Positions 8,116 to 16,090 of a DNA stretch of 64,000 bases are shown here, piece after piece (positions within the stretch are counted from its first letter, which is position 1; each line of letters opens with the position of its first letter). A program made the position numbers and the translations under genes. The stretch spans positions 3,045 through 67,044 of the forward strand of contig CAZFMF010000020.1 of assembly GCA_964519985.1 (NCBI GenBank), in the 5' to 3' direction. This DNA comes from JAIEOG01 sp964519985. GTDB lineage: Bacteria > Bdellovibrionota > FAC87 > UBA2466. Below the pieces are notes generated by a model. The model had not been told where the DNA came from, made no database searches, and was given only the letters and a program-made list of their open reading frames with translations.

Positions 8116-8858
8116 GGCGTCTCCTTCGGTGTCTCACTCAACATGGAACGCAGGGTATCCAACTCAAACCCATACGTCAGCTTGATGTTGCGCACGTCGC
8201 CTTCGAAAACACCGACCGGAATTCCGTAGTACTCGCAAAGCGAAGCATCGTCGGTGAAGTTGAGCTCCGGGGCTTCCTTCACTTTTTCGACGAGCGATCG
8301 GATCACCGTGAACTCGAAAACCTGCGGCGTCTGTACGCGCTGGACCATTCCTCGATCGACCGTTTCCACTACGCGCTGGTCTTCCACTCGCTTTAAGGTT
8401 TCCACCACCGGAACGACCGGGACCCAGGCGCCGTAAGCCCGATCGTACAAGGCGGTGCGAACCCGTTCCAAAAACTCGGGCGATAGGAAAGGACGGCAAG
8501 CGTCGTGAATGAGAATGCGGGTCGGGGGCGGACTCAATTCTTCTAATGCCTGCAGCGCCAAGTAGGACGAGTCTTGGCGTCGCGCGCCGCCGGCAACCAC
8601 GCGGATCAAAGTTTTGGTTTGCTTGCCGATGTGGGCATCGAGCAATTCCTCGGTGAGGGAAACATGCTCTTCCGGCATCGCTAAGACGATCTGGCGAAAA
8701 CAACCTAGGGAAAGCAGGGAACGCAAGCAGTGGATAAAGACCGGTGCGTCGCCAACATTTTGGAATTGTTTAGGGGCCGCCGCTCGTTCCGGTCCCAGTG
8801 GACCGGAGAATCGACTACCCGTACCGCCTCCGAGGAGGACGGCGTCTACCGTAACCAT
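8079..8858 (-). CDS. ispD: 2-C-methyl-D-erythritol 4-phosphate cytidylyltransferase
   Basis: A 259-aa nucleotidyltransferase that makes CDP-methylerythritol from CTP and MEP. The N-terminal glycine-rich loop reads LLGGGTGSRF and is followed by PKQF; IHDACRPFLSPE is the second signature; VQRVQTPQVFEF and FTDDASLCE are characteristic C-terminal motifs. It lies 22 bp downstream of carD and overlaps ispF. An insertion after the glycine loop (SGPLGPERAAA) makes that loop longer than usual. Confidence 0.95.
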   Translation of the reverse strand: MVTVDAVLLGGGTGSRFSGPLGPERAAAPKQFQNVGDAPVFIHCLRSLLSLGCFRQIVLAMPEEHVSLTEELLDAHIGKQTKTLIRVVAGGARRQDSSYLALQALEELSPPPTRILIHDACRPFLSPEFLERVRTALYDRAYGAWVPVVPVVETLKRVEDQRVVETVDRGMVQRVQTPQVFEFTVIRSLVEKVKEAPELNFTDDASLCEYYGIPVGVFEGDVRNIKLTYGFELDTLRSMLSETPKETPCEPGSVTTSIV

Positions 8859-8880
8859 ATCGAAGCTATACCCCTACGCC

Positions 8881-9378
8881 TCAAGTTCCAAAAATGGCTT
8901 CCAGCTCTTTCTCAATTTCGGCTTCTTCGAGATTCTGCGCCAAAGAAAGCTCTTTCACGAGCAAAGTCTTAGCTTGATCCAAGAGCTTGCGTTCACCGAA
9001 CGAAAGATCTTTATCGTGTTTGAGCAGAAACAAGGCGCGAAGCACTTCCGCGATTTCCTGAACTTGACCGGTATGGATTTTTTCCATGTACTCGCGGTAG
9101 CGACGGTTCCAAGTTTGGTGATCGATCGGGGAAGAGTCCTTCTTACGGAGGATCTTGTACACTTCTTCCACTTCTTTTTGTTTAATGATCGGGCGCAACC
9201 GCTGCGCCGAGTTGTTGATCGGTACGAATACTTTTTTGGGGGCTCCGTTATCTTGAATCTCTAAAATGTAGAAGGCCTGTTTGTTACCGGGGCTGAACTC
9301 GCGCTCTTCGATTCCCCGCACGACCCCAACTCCGTGCGAAAGATGAACCGCATTGTCACCCACCTTAAACTGATACAT
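8881..9378 (-). CDS. carD: CarD/CdnL-family RNA-polymerase-binding regulator
   Basis: A 165-aa protein with an N-terminal RNAP-interacting (TRCF-RID-like) domain, MYQFKVGDNAVHLSHGVGVV, and a helical C-terminal domain ending EEAEIEKELEAIF. CarD/CdnL proteins bind the beta subunit and stabilise open promoter complexes, notably at rRNA promoters. The start at 9378 is chosen over a longer in-frame extension because a GTAGGAG sequence precedes it and the family begins MYQF/MFxxGD. First gene of the leftward carD-ispD-ispF-cysS unit. Confidence 0.92.
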   Translation of the reverse strand: MYQFKVGDNAVHLSHGVGVVRGIEEREFSPGNKQAFYILEIQDNGAPKKVFVPINNSAQRLRPIIKQKEVEEVYKILRKKDSSPIDHQTWNRRYREYMEKIHTGQVQEIAEVLRALFLLKHDKDLSFGERKLLDQAKTLLVKELSLAQNLEEAEIEKELEAIFGT

Positions 9379-9546
9379 GGATCTCCTACCCTCTCTCGCT
9401 CTTTGAAGAGAGCTGCTTATACCACGGATCGAGTCACATTGCATTATCTTAAGCGGCAATGACGGTCAGCGAGCCAGAAACCCACTCGACATTCCAATGT
9501 AATTCTAAATACTTATATTAGTGGCCCGTCGGTCGTGAAGCTCTTA

Positions 9547-9576
9547 TTGACCGGCTTTTTAATTTTCCACTAAGAT
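9547..9576 (+). promoter_or_regulatory. Probable sigma-70 promoter for maf-yggS-divIVA
   Basis: TTGACC at 9547-9552 and TAAGAT at 9571-9576, separated by 18 bp, end 34 bp before the maf ATG. This is a good match to a vegetative promoter in the otherwise non-coding stretch between divergent carD and maf. Confidence 0.55.
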
Positions 9577-9610
9577 ACGCAGGCTCGTTGAACATTCCCA
9601 TTCAATAGAC

Positions 9611-10231
9611 ATGTCCAACCCCTCAAATGTGACTCCGCCTCAGCTCTGGTTGGCCTCGCAATCCCCACGTCGGCAATCGCTTCTCGATTCCGTCGGCCTT
9701 CCCTTTCAAGTTCAGGTTTCTCACGCGGAAGAAGTCGATAGTTTCGGCGGTTCGGTGGAAAAAACCGTGCTCGAGAACGCCATGCGCAAGGCCGCGATCG
9801 TGACCCGGCAAGTGCCGAATGACTCCGACGTCGTGATCGCCGCCGATACTTTAGTAGCGATCGGCGATCGGATCATCTCCAAGCCCACCGACCGCAATGA
9901 GGCTTTGGCCAATTTGCGCGCTTACTCCGGGCGCTCGCACCGCGTGCTGACCGGACTGGTCTTGCAGTCGCGCCAATACGGATTACGCCAACAAGCCGTC
10001 GTCACCCAGGTGAGTTTTCGCCCCCTCGCGGAAGATGAAATGCAGGCCTACGTAGAGACTCCCGAGCCGTACGACAAAGCGGGTGGCTATGGGATCCAGG
10101 GATTGGCCTGCCTCTTCGTCGATAAAGTCGAGGGTTCCTATTCCAATGTCATGGGGCTGCCGATCGAAGCCCTTCTGAAGGAGTTGACCGCGCTGACCGG
10201 CATGGCGCCGGCGCGTTGGTTGCGCAAATGA
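9611..10231 (+). CDS. maf: Maf-family nucleoside triphosphate pyrophosphatase
   Basis: A 206-aa Maf/HAM1-like protein that hydrolyses non-canonical or canonical NTPs to NMP and pyrophosphate. The N-terminus LASQSPRRQSLLDSVGLPF is the Maf signature, followed by an acidic EEVDS segment, ADTLVAIGDRIISKP, and YDKAGGYGIQGL near the C-terminus, all conserved. It opens the rightward cluster and its TGA overlaps the ATG of yggS. Maf proteins have been linked to septation arrest, which fits co-transcription with divIVA. Confidence 0.93.
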   Translation: MSNPSNVTPPQLWLASQSPRRQSLLDSVGLPFQVQVSHAEEVDSFGGSVEKTVLENAMRKAAIVTRQVPNDSDVVIAADTLVAIGDRIISKPTDRNEALANLRAYSGRSHRVLTGLVLQSRQYGLRQQAVVTQVSFRPLAEDEMQAYVETPEPYDKAGGYGIQGLACLFVDKVEGSYSNVMGLPIEALLKELTALTGMAPARWLRK

Positions 10232-10869
10232 ATTCCATTGCCCACAACCTTGCGACCATTCGGCAAAACCTCGCGGGAAAAAAGGTCACGCTCGTCGGGG
10301 TCACCAAGGGACAATCGCTCGACCATATCCAAGCCGCGGTGGATGCGGGCCTAGAAGATTTTGGCAATAACTACGCCCAGGAAGGCGAAGCGTTACGGGA
10401 GTCGATCGAAACCGGCCGTTGGCACTTCATTGGCCATATTCAAAGTCGCAAGGTGAAGGAGCTTCTGGAATACGACCTGATTCAGAGCCTCGACCGCATG
10501 GAAATCGTGGAAGCCTTTCACGGACGGATGGAACCTTTGAATCGGCCCATCGACGGGTTGGTGGAGATCAATATTGGGGGGGAAGCCTCGAAATCAGGCA
10601 TCGCTCCGTCGGACCTCCCCGCCTTTCTTCAGGCCGCACGGGCTTTCCCGCGCGTGCGCCTCCGCGGGTTGATGGTGATGCCGCCGCCGTTAGAACCGGT
10701 GGAAGCGCGCCGAGAATTCTTTCGACGCGCCAAGGCACTTTTTGACACCCACAACGCACCGAGTTGGGACACGCTTTCCATGGGAACTTCCGACGACTAC
10801 CGCCTGGCGATCGAAGAAGGTTCGACGATGGTACGCCTCGGAACGGTTCTCTTCGGCCCCCGCGCGTGA
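10228..10869 (+). CDS. yggS: YggS/PLPBP family pyridoxal-phosphate homeostasis protein
   Basis: A 213-aa single-domain PLP-binding TIM barrel related to alanine racemase N-domains. Lys27 in LVGVTKGQ is the expected Schiff-base lysine; WHFIGHIQSRK and SMGTSDDYRLAIEEGSTMVRLG are the family signatures (the latter binds the phosphate). It lacks racemase activity in the family and buffers vitamin B6 and amino-acid pools. The start at 10228 is set by ATGA overlap with maf; an in-frame TTG at 10216 is less likely. Next to divIVA, as in many bacteria. Confidence 0.93.
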   Translation: MNSIAHNLATIRQNLAGKKVTLVGVTKGQSLDHIQAAVDAGLEDFGNNYAQEGEALRESIETGRWHFIGHIQSRKVKELLEYDLIQSLDRMEIVEAFHGRMEPLNRPIDGLVEINIGGEASKSGIAPSDLPAFLQAARAFPRVRLRGLMVMPPPLEPVEARREFFRRAKALFDTHNAPSWDTLSMGTSDDYRLAIEEGSTMVRLGTVLFGPRA

Positions 10870-10903
10870 TAAAAATACTCCCGGGTATCCGAGGGGAAAT
10901 CAA

Positions 10904-11452
10904 ATGGACCAACGTTTAGGGGAAATCCCGACTTTTCAAAGTGAATGGACGCCGGACGAGATCAAGGCGCAGAATTTTCGCGGCGGACTTTTTGGGTATT
11001 CGCGTAAGGAAGTGCGCGACTTCTTGCGGCTCATGGGCAAACTCTGGTCGCGGATGCTCGACCACCAGCAAGAGTTGACGGTGCGACTGCACTCACTCGA
11101 AACCGAAGTCGCCGGCTGGCGTTCGCGCGATGCCGACATCAAGGCTCAACGGGAACGGGCTTTGGCCGAAGCGCAGAACATCCGCGAGCTCGCCCGCATC
11201 GAGGCGGAAAAGCTGATGGCGGAAACCGAAGAACGCGCCGACGCGATCCGAAACCGAACGGAAAACTGGCTCGAGAGCGTGATTGCGAAGGTTGAAGAGA
11301 CCCAGCGCCAAAAACAAAACTTCATCACCGCTTTCCGTTCGGCGCTAGACAGCCACTATGAGCTGATCAAGAACGACACCGACGGCGAACCGCTCACCGC
11401 AGGGTTGTCGGAAGTGTTGCGCAAGCCCACCGAAGGCGAATCACTCAACTAG
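10904..11452 (+). CDS. divIVA: DivIVA-like coiled-coil polarity/division protein
   Basis: 182 aa, preceded by GAGGGGAAATC. An N-terminal segment (about residues 15-45: TPDEIKAQNFRGGLFGYSRK) matches the DivIVA lipid-binding domain, in which Phe and Arg residues insert into curved membrane. It is followed by a long coiled coil (about 45-150) rich in Glu, Arg and Ala. DivIVA marks cell poles and septa. It is mainly known from Gram-positive bacteria but a homologue has been studied in Bdellovibrio. Located immediately after maf and yggS. The stop is followed 8 nt later by a nested inverted repeat. Confidence 0.82.
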   Translation: MDQRLGEIPTFQSEWTPDEIKAQNFRGGLFGYSRKEVRDFLRLMGKLWSRMLDHQQELTVRLHSLETEVAGWRSRDADIKAQRERALAEAQNIRELARIEAEKLMAETEERADAIRNRTENWLESVIAKVEETQRQKQNFITAFRSALDSHYELIKNDTDGEPLTAGLSEVLRKPTEGESLN

Positions 11453-11460
11453 TTTCTCGA

Positions 11461-11542
11461 AAGGTGCCCATCTACTTTTGGTCCCAAAAAGTGCCGGGTG
11501 CGTACCCGCTACCTTTCGGGACCAAAAGTAGATGGGCACCTT
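11461..11542. repeat. Nested inverted repeat, GGTACCCACTTCC family, copy 2 (diverged)
   Basis: Perfect 25-bp arms (11461-11485 and 11518-11542) begin AAGGTGCCCATCTACTTTTG. The 32-nt centre contains a small CGGGT-gcgt-ACCCG hairpin. It starts 8 nt after the divIVA stop. The ends are similar but not identical to copies 1 and 3 (GGTGCCCA versus GGTACCCA), and it may also act as a terminator. Confidence 0.82.
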
Positions 11543-11585
11543 TAGGCTGCGGGGAACGTGCCACCCTGCGGCTACGCCGCTCAGT

Positions 11586-11621
11586 ATTAAGTTTAAGTTT
11601 AAGTTTGATATTAAACTTAAT
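11586..11621. terminator. AT-only palindrome between convergent genes
   Basis: ATTAAGTTT repeats facing AAACTTAAT with three head-to-tail TTTAAG units on the left side. It overlaps the stop codon of the leftward TPR/SH3 gene. It contains no G+C-rich stem, so it is a weak terminator candidate at best; it may instead be a short degenerate repeat. Confidence 0.3.
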
Positions 11622-12345
11622 GAGTAGGGAGGGGGCGCACGGAGGTTGAGGGGAGCCAGCCGGCGAACGGAGCTGAGATGGCGGTGACGTGATCTTGGGT
11701 GGCGCCCAACGCTACCAAGGTGCCCTCCGGCAACTCCGCGATCTTTTTCTCGCTGCCTAGCACGGGCTCACTATTCAAGACGGAGCCTTCCGCGCCCGGC
11801 AACACCACCGCGTACCGCGGCAGCGCGGCGCGGGTTGCGTATCCCGCACCACACACCAGTAGAAGCAAAATGCCGGTGGTGAGAGCCGTCCCGCGCGAAG
11901 GGCCCAAGAAAAACCCAAAGGCGAAAATCCAAAATCCCAATACCGCGGCGAAAAAGAGCAAGGTTGGCTTGAGCAGGAGCGAGAGCCGGAATGACCAGCG
12001 GGAAGAGAGATCGTCTTGGATCAGGATGCGGTGTTGGATGCGGGCGAGATCGCGGATGGCTTGCCAAGTATAGAACGGATCGGTGCGCAGCTGCGCGCTG
12101 GCCGCCAGATGGTAGGCGGCCGGCCCCGGTTGATTGGCGAGCAGGTAAGCGGAAGCCAGGTCATGGTGGGCTTCGGGCGAACGGATGCCTTGGCTTTCCG
12201 CGCGCGTAATCCACGCCTCGAAAAGCGGAATCGCCTCCGCCGGCTTATTCTCCACCAGGCGCGAGACGGCCGCGTCCCATTCCGGATCGGTCGCACCGAA
12301 TCCCGCGGGAACGCAAAGCAGCCATGCGAGCCAAAACGCTTTCAT
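11617..12345 (-). CDS. BatE-like membrane protein: TPR repeats, two TM helices, SH3-like domain
   Basis: 242 aa. A signal peptide (MKAFWLAWLLCVPAGFGATD) is followed by TPR-like helices (about 20-105: PEAHHDLASAYLLANQPGPAAYHLA), then two transmembrane segments (about 120-165) and a C-terminal SH3-like domain (about 180-240: YAVVLPGAEGSVLNSEP... GTLVALG). This order resembles BatE of the Bacteroides aerotolerance operon and related TPR/SH3 membrane proteins. No other bat gene is near, so the name is only an architectural comparison. Its role is likely envelope scaffolding. Confidence 0.65.
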   Translation of the reverse strand: MKAFWLAWLLCVPAGFGATDPEWDAAVSRLVENKPAEAIPLFEAWITRAESQGIRSPEAHHDLASAYLLANQPGPAAYHLAASAQLRTDPFYTWQAIRDLARIQHRILIQDDLSSRWSFRLSLLLKPTLLFFAAVLGFWIFAFGFFLGPSRGTALTTGILLLLVCGAGYATRAALPRYAVVLPGAEGSVLNSEPVLGSEKKIAELPEGTLVALGATQDHVTAISAPFAGWLPSTSVRPLPTH

Positions 12346-12388
12346 GACCGGATTGTCTTTGAATTTAGAGAAGACGGCAATGAATGGG

Positions 12389-12880
12389 TCAGTAACGGAC
12401 CTTGTACTTCTCTTCGATGACTCGAATCAGCAGCTTCAACTCGTTCACGCGTTCTTCCAGTTCGCGGTTGCGTTGTTCTAACACGCGGATGTGCTCTTCC
12501 TTCTGCACCAGCGCGTATTCAAACGCATCGCTGACCATATTCACCGCTTTCTCTACCATCGGTAGAGCGCGTTTCTCTTCTTCGTCAGGAGCGTCGAAAT
12601 CGACGACCTGCGATGGATTGAAACGCGAGAGCGGCTTATTTTCCCAGCGATCCACGTCGGCGGAAGCCGGCATGACGGGTTGTTGAGCCACGGGTTCGAT
12701 AACTTCCTCGGATCGAAACAAGATTAAGTATCTCCCTTTTTCGAGGCGATACTGGATGCTGTTTGTTTTGATTTTCCTACGGATGGTACTTAGGCTGACC
12801 CCGGTTTTCACGGAGTACTCGATCAGAGGGAGCCAGGTTCCGTCACTCTCATTGCGCGTCACGGGAACGTGCGCTGACAT
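12389..12880 (-). CDS. HTH protein with C-terminal coiled coil
   Basis: 163 aa. Residues about 15-55 (WLPLIEYSVKTGVSLSTIRRKIKTNSI) form a MerR/excisionase-type helix-turn-helix with a following wing-like strand (YRLEKGRYLI). A polar linker follows, then a coiled coil from about 108 to the end (EKAVNMVSDAFEYALVQKEEHIRVLEQRNRELEERV). The coiled coil suggests a dimeric or filament-forming DNA binder. It has a good site GTAGGAGACTCTC before the ATG. The short divergent intergenic region contains a near-palindrome that may be its operator. Confidence 0.65.
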   Translation of the reverse strand: MSAHVPVTRNESDGTWLPLIEYSVKTGVSLSTIRRKIKTNSIQYRLEKGRYLILFRSEEVIEPVAQQPVMPASADVDRWENKPLSRFNPSQVVDFDAPDEEEKRALPMVEKAVNMVSDAFEYALVQKEEHIRVLEQRNRELEERVNELKLLIRVIEEKYKVRY

Positions 12881-12898
12881 GAGAGTCTCCTACTTCTC

Positions 12899-12912
12899 TT
12901 AGTATATGCTAA
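12899..12912. promoter_or_regulatory. Near-palindrome in divergent promoter region, candidate operator
   Basis: TTAGTATATGCTAA, symmetric at 12 of 14 positions, lies in the 48-bp gap between the HTH gene and the small membrane protein gene. Read leftwards it contains TATACT, a good -10 box. A regulator bound here could cover both promoters. The rightward gene has no visible ribosome binding site, so its leader is very short. Confidence 0.35.
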
Positions 12913-12928
12913 AATCGAATTATCCACC

Positions 12929-13246
12929 ATGATCCGAACCATTCTGCAGACCCTCTTTCTGGTTTTTATCGGCGTATTGCTCGGGCAAATTCCCGCCGGG
13001 CATTCCACGCTCGGACGCACCGCATGGAGCGAAACGCAAGCGCTCGGCGCTTGGAGCGGCGGGCAGTTGCAGTCGATGGTTTCGTACGCCGGGTTCGGAG
13101 ACTCCGCCCTGAGCAAATGGTTAGGAAATTTCAGAACTTCGAATCAACCGACGAAGGCCGCATCGCGGCCAACGCGCCGTGAGGAAACCGATCCGGAAGG
13201 GCTTACGCCTTCGGACCGCGAAGCCATTCGGCAGATCTTGGAGTGA
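12929..13246 (+). CDS. Small membrane-anchored protein
   Basis: 105 aa with one N-terminal hydrophobic helix (TILQTLFLVFIGVLLGQIP) that could be an uncleaved anchor, then a short Ser/Ala/Gly-rich region and a charged C-terminus ending LTPSDREAIRQILE. No family recognised. It sits 6 bp before the PilZ gene and is probably co-transcribed with it. The ATG has no clear Shine-Dalgarno sequence. Confidence 0.55.
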   Translation: MIRTILQTLFLVFIGVLLGQIPAGHSTLGRTAWSETQALGAWSGGQLQSMVSYAGFGDSALSKWLGNFRTSNQPTKAASRPTRREETDPEGLTPSDREAIRQILE

Positions 13247-13252
13247 GGATCC

Positions 13253-13792
13253 ATGGCCCAATTCATCGAACGCCGTAAAGAATACCGCCTCCCCTTCGAG
13301 GATAAGATCGTGTTTACCGACGGCAAACGTTCCTTCACCGCTTACGCCTCGAATGTGAGTCGCGGCGGTTTGTTTGTGACCAGCCTCGAGCCCTTCCCGA
13401 TCGAAACGAAGGGCTATATCGCTTTTTTCATTCCCGGCCAGGAGGCCAGCCTCTGCGTGAAAGCCAAGGTCGTGCACATCGTGTTCGATCGGCAGCGCTG
13501 CGAGATCGAAAACGGGATGGGCTTCATGTTCGTAGATCTCACCGATCACCAGCGCGGATTGCTGGATGATCATATTCGCGGCGAACAAGAAAGTTACCTG
13601 GAATTGAAACAGGTCTTGGCGGCGGAGCAGCCCAATAACCAAGAGATGGTCCGCTGCCTCGCCAAGCTGCCGAACCTGCGGCGGCACGACCTGCTCGCTT
13701 TGCGCTACCGGGTGAATCGGATCTGCACCCTCTTTGAAGCCTCCCCCGAACCGACGCCGCTCAAGGCCGGAACGCAGAGACTCGCCGGCTAG
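13253..13792 (+). CDS. PilZ-domain protein (c-di-GMP receptor)
   Basis: 179 aa. The PilZ c-di-GMP-binding motifs are both present: RRKEYR (R-x3-R at residues 8-12) and NVSRGG (N-x-S-x2-G at 34-39), followed by the usual beta barrel to about residue 105. A helical C-terminal extension (about 110-165) with KLPNLRRHDLLALRYRVNRI has no clear match. It probably links c-di-GMP to motility or envelope processes. Its TAG stop shares the bases CTAG with the stop of the convergent nucleotidyltransferase gene. Confidence 0.87.
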   Translation: MAQFIERRKEYRLPFEDKIVFTDGKRSFTAYASNVSRGGLFVTSLEPFPIETKGYIAFFIPGQEASLCVKAKVVHIVFDRQRCEIENGMGFMFVDLTDHQRGLLDDHIRGEQESYLELKQVLAAEQPNNQEMVRCLAKLPNLRRHDLLALRYRVNRICTLFEASPEPTPLKAGTQRLAG

Positions 13793-14523
13793 ACGACTTG
13801 CGCGATACGGCGGGAACCATAGCCCCACGCTTCGGCATCCACCTGATAGCCGACGCGATCCAAAAGACTTCCCCGACAAATGCGGGTGGAACTCTCATCC
13901 GGTGCGTTCTCCCGGGCAGCCCGAGCCAATAACCGCTCCATGATTTCCGGCGGCACCCGATCACTTTCACCCGGATAGATAAAAGGAAAAAGCAGCAGGT
14001 GCGAAAGCAGCACGCGCCAATTGGCCCCAAAGCGCCAGAGCATCCGATCCCAATCCAGGTTCTTACCCAGCACCAAAAAGAGATGGGCGATGTCGGCGCC
14101 ATCGTAGCGGTCCCGTGCCATGATGAAAGCCTTGGAGTAAATCATCTCTTCCGGGGGTGTCATCCGGACGATCTGTCCGCCGAAGGTTCCGGTGGTCGAT
14201 TGGGTGAACCAGATATCGTCCACCGGGCAAAGTCCATTTCCGGAGCTAAAAATCAAATCGATAAAGGCTTTCTCCTCGTGATTGTCGAACGCCTTGGCGA
14301 GCCAGAGCGCATCGGTGAGCTCGGTCCGAAAGCCCTCCAATGTCAGCGCCCGCATCGCCGGAGCCACATCTTCGCCTCTCAGGAAAATATCGAGATCCTT
14401 CGTATCGCGCGTGATGCCGGTGTAGTGTCGTAAGGCAAATGCGCCCCCAATCATAAACGGGACCTTCTCCCGCTTTAAAGTTGCGACCGCTTTGCCGTAA
14501 AAATGCTGGGTGTTCTCACTCAT
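13789..14523 (-). CDS. Nucleotidyltransferase-fold protein (MNT/AbiEii-like)
   Basis: 244 aa from an ATG preceded by CAGGAGC. The N-terminus has FMIGGAFALRHYTGITRDTKDLDIFL: a GG motif (26-27) and the D-x-D pair at 43-45 typical of polymerase-beta-like minimal nucleotidyltransferases. Related proteins include toxin-antitoxin NTases and aminoglycoside nucleotidyltransferase-like proteins, but no HEPN or antitoxin partner gene adjoins it, so it looks like a stand-alone NTase. Substrate unknown. The middle contains PPEEMIYSKAFIMARDRYDGADIAHL, common in this family. Confidence 0.7.
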   Translation of the reverse strand: MSENTQHFYGKAVATLKREKVPFMIGGAFALRHYTGITRDTKDLDIFLRGEDVAPAMRALTLEGFRTELTDALWLAKAFDNHEEKAFIDLIFSSGNGLCPVDDIWFTQSTTGTFGGQIVRMTPPEEMIYSKAFIMARDRYDGADIAHLFLVLGKNLDWDRMLWRFGANWRVLLSHLLLFPFIYPGESDRVPPEIMERLLARAARENAPDESSTRICRGSLLDRVGYQVDAEAWGYGSRRIAQVV

Positions 14524-14616
14524 CGGTTTGCTCCTGTAAAGATTCTGTGAGCAAAGGGAATGCCAGCAAAAGCTGGTATTTTGCTTGCTTAAGTACGGAT
14601 CAACGGAGACAGAACG

Positions 14617-15387
14617 ATGCGCATCGCAGCGGTAGGCGACATTCATTGCACAATTCGATCAGACGGAAAGCTACAGCCGTTGTTTCGCGCCATGGCGAAC
14701 GACGCGGAGCTCATCATTCTCTGCGGCGACCTAACCGATTATGGACTTCCGGAAGAAGTGGAAGTTTTGGTGCATGAACTCGCTTGTGTGCCCACCACCC
14801 CTAAGGTCGCCGTTCTCGGAAACCACGACTACGAGTCCGGACATTGGGAACATGTCCGCGATGTTCTCGGACGCGCGGGAGTAAACGTGCTGGACGGGAG
14901 TGCGTGCGAGATCGGCGGCGTGGGATTCGCGGGCGTGAAGGGATTTGGTGGAGGTTTCGCCGGGCATACGCTCGAGGCGTGGGGTGAGCCGAGCATCAAA
15001 CACTTTGTTCAAGAAGCGGCGAACGAGGAAATTAAACTGGAAGGCGCGTTAGCGCGTTTGGAGGATGTCCCGCGGGTCGCCGTCCTGCACTACGCTCCCA
15101 TCCGCGACACAATCCTCGGGGAGTCTCCCGAGATTTATCCCTTCCTGGGATCCGTGCGTCTAGAAGAGCCGCTCTTACGCCATGCGGTGGAAGCGGTCTT
15201 TCACGGCCACGCCCACCACGGCGTGGCGGAAGGAAGGACTCGCAACGGAACGCCGGTCTACAATGTCGCGATGCCCCTGCTGCGTCGCCTGCATCGGGAC
15301 CGTCCCCCGTTCAAAACGATCGAAATTCGGGCTGTCGATGCGGTTGACAGCTGGCCAGTGGATCGGGCCGAAAAAACTCCAGCCTAA
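14617..15387 (+). CDS. Calcineurin-like metallophosphoesterase
   Basis: 256 aa. All blocks of the dinuclear metal site are seen: GDIHC (Asp8/His10), CGDLTD (Asp38), LGNHDYE (Asn69/His70), VLHYAP (His about 158) and HGHAHHG near residue 197. It should hydrolyse a phosphomonoester or diester; the specificity (nucleotide, c-di-NMP, DNA or protein) cannot be told. No signal peptide, so cytoplasmic. Divergent from the nucleotidyltransferase gene with about 90 bp between starts. Confidence 0.85.
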   Translation: MRIAAVGDIHCTIRSDGKLQPLFRAMANDAELIILCGDLTDYGLPEEVEVLVHELACVPTTPKVAVLGNHDYESGHWEHVRDVLGRAGVNVLDGSACEIGGVGFAGVKGFGGGFAGHTLEAWGEPSIKHFVQEAANEEIKLEGALARLEDVPRVAVLHYAPIRDTILGESPEIYPFLGSVRLEEPLLRHAVEAVFHGHAHHGVAEGRTRNGTPVYNVAMPLLRRLHRDRPPFKTIEIRAVDAVDSWPVDRAEKTPA

Positions 15388-15539
15388 GTCAGCGTAGTTA
15401 TTTAAGAAACAGGCAATTGTCCCGTAAGACTTTCTGACTACAGAAGATGTTGTTTTTTTGATCGGCGTAGCCTCGCTCGCGGGCCGAACGCCAAACTCCT
15501 TTCTTTCAGGGCACTTGTCCCACTCCAGCTCGCCTGGTC

Positions 15540-15574
15540 TAGCGCTTGCACAGTTAGGGGGTGCTCAAGCGCTA
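15540..15574. promoter_or_regulatory. Inverted repeat in lipoprotein 5' region
   Basis: TAGCGCTTG (15540-15548) and CAAGCGCTA (15566-15574), perfect 9-bp arms with a 17-nt spacer, just ahead of the GGGAGAGG ribosome binding site of the lipoprotein gene. It could be an operator or an mRNA hairpin near the initiation region. The rest of 15388-15593 shows nothing else firm. Confidence 0.35.
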
Positions 15575-15593
15575 CGTTGATGGGAGAGGTGCC

Positions 15594-16088
15594 ATGAAAG
15601 GCAATCGGAGATTGGTTTCGCTGATGAAGAAGTGGTGGATGATAGCAGTGGTTTTCGCACTCGCGATGTCGCTGACGAGCTGTGCTCGCCGCAAGCCGAC
15701 TGGCTTGCTGTCGACCTATGGGCTGTCGAACTGCTACCAGCCGCTCGGCAACATTCTCCTGGGACAGTTTGATATTTGGACCTTTCCGGTCAGCGGACAA
15801 GCGGGAACCTACAAAATCGTGGTCATCCCTTACGCGATGGACGCCGAAGGCGATGTCATCGCGATTCACGTCGTGAACAGCTCGTCGTTGCAGTACAAGC
15901 CTTTGGTCACGGAAACCGCCGCTTATGTGGAACAAGAAATTGTGGCCGGTTACCTGAGCGAAGCGGAGTTGAATAACTACGACCGTATCGTGATCAGCAG
16001 CGCCAATCCGGGCACGGACTTCATGAACGCGAATCCGGAAAAAGACGTTTCGTGCACCTTGCCACTCATCGGCGACGATATTCAATAA
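15594..16088 (+). CDS. Putative lipoprotein
   Basis: 164 aa after GGGAGAGGTGCC. A positively charged start and hydrophobic helix end in the lipobox MSLTSC (Cys about 26), predicting lipidation. The mature domain contains a second Cys (SNCYQPLGN) and Cys near the end (DVSCTLPLIG), with a mixed alpha/beta pattern. I do not recognise the family. A later in-frame ATG (15624) would also keep the lipobox but lacks a ribosome site. Confidence 0.68.
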   Translation: MKGNRRLVSLMKKWWMIAVVFALAMSLTSCARRKPTGLLSTYGLSNCYQPLGNILLGQFDIWTFPVSGQAGTYKIVVIPYAMDAEGDVIAIHVVNSSSLQYKPLVTETAAYVEQEIVAGYLSEAELNNYDRIVISSANPGTDFMNANPEKDVSCTLPLIGDDIQ

Positions 16089-16090
16089 GC

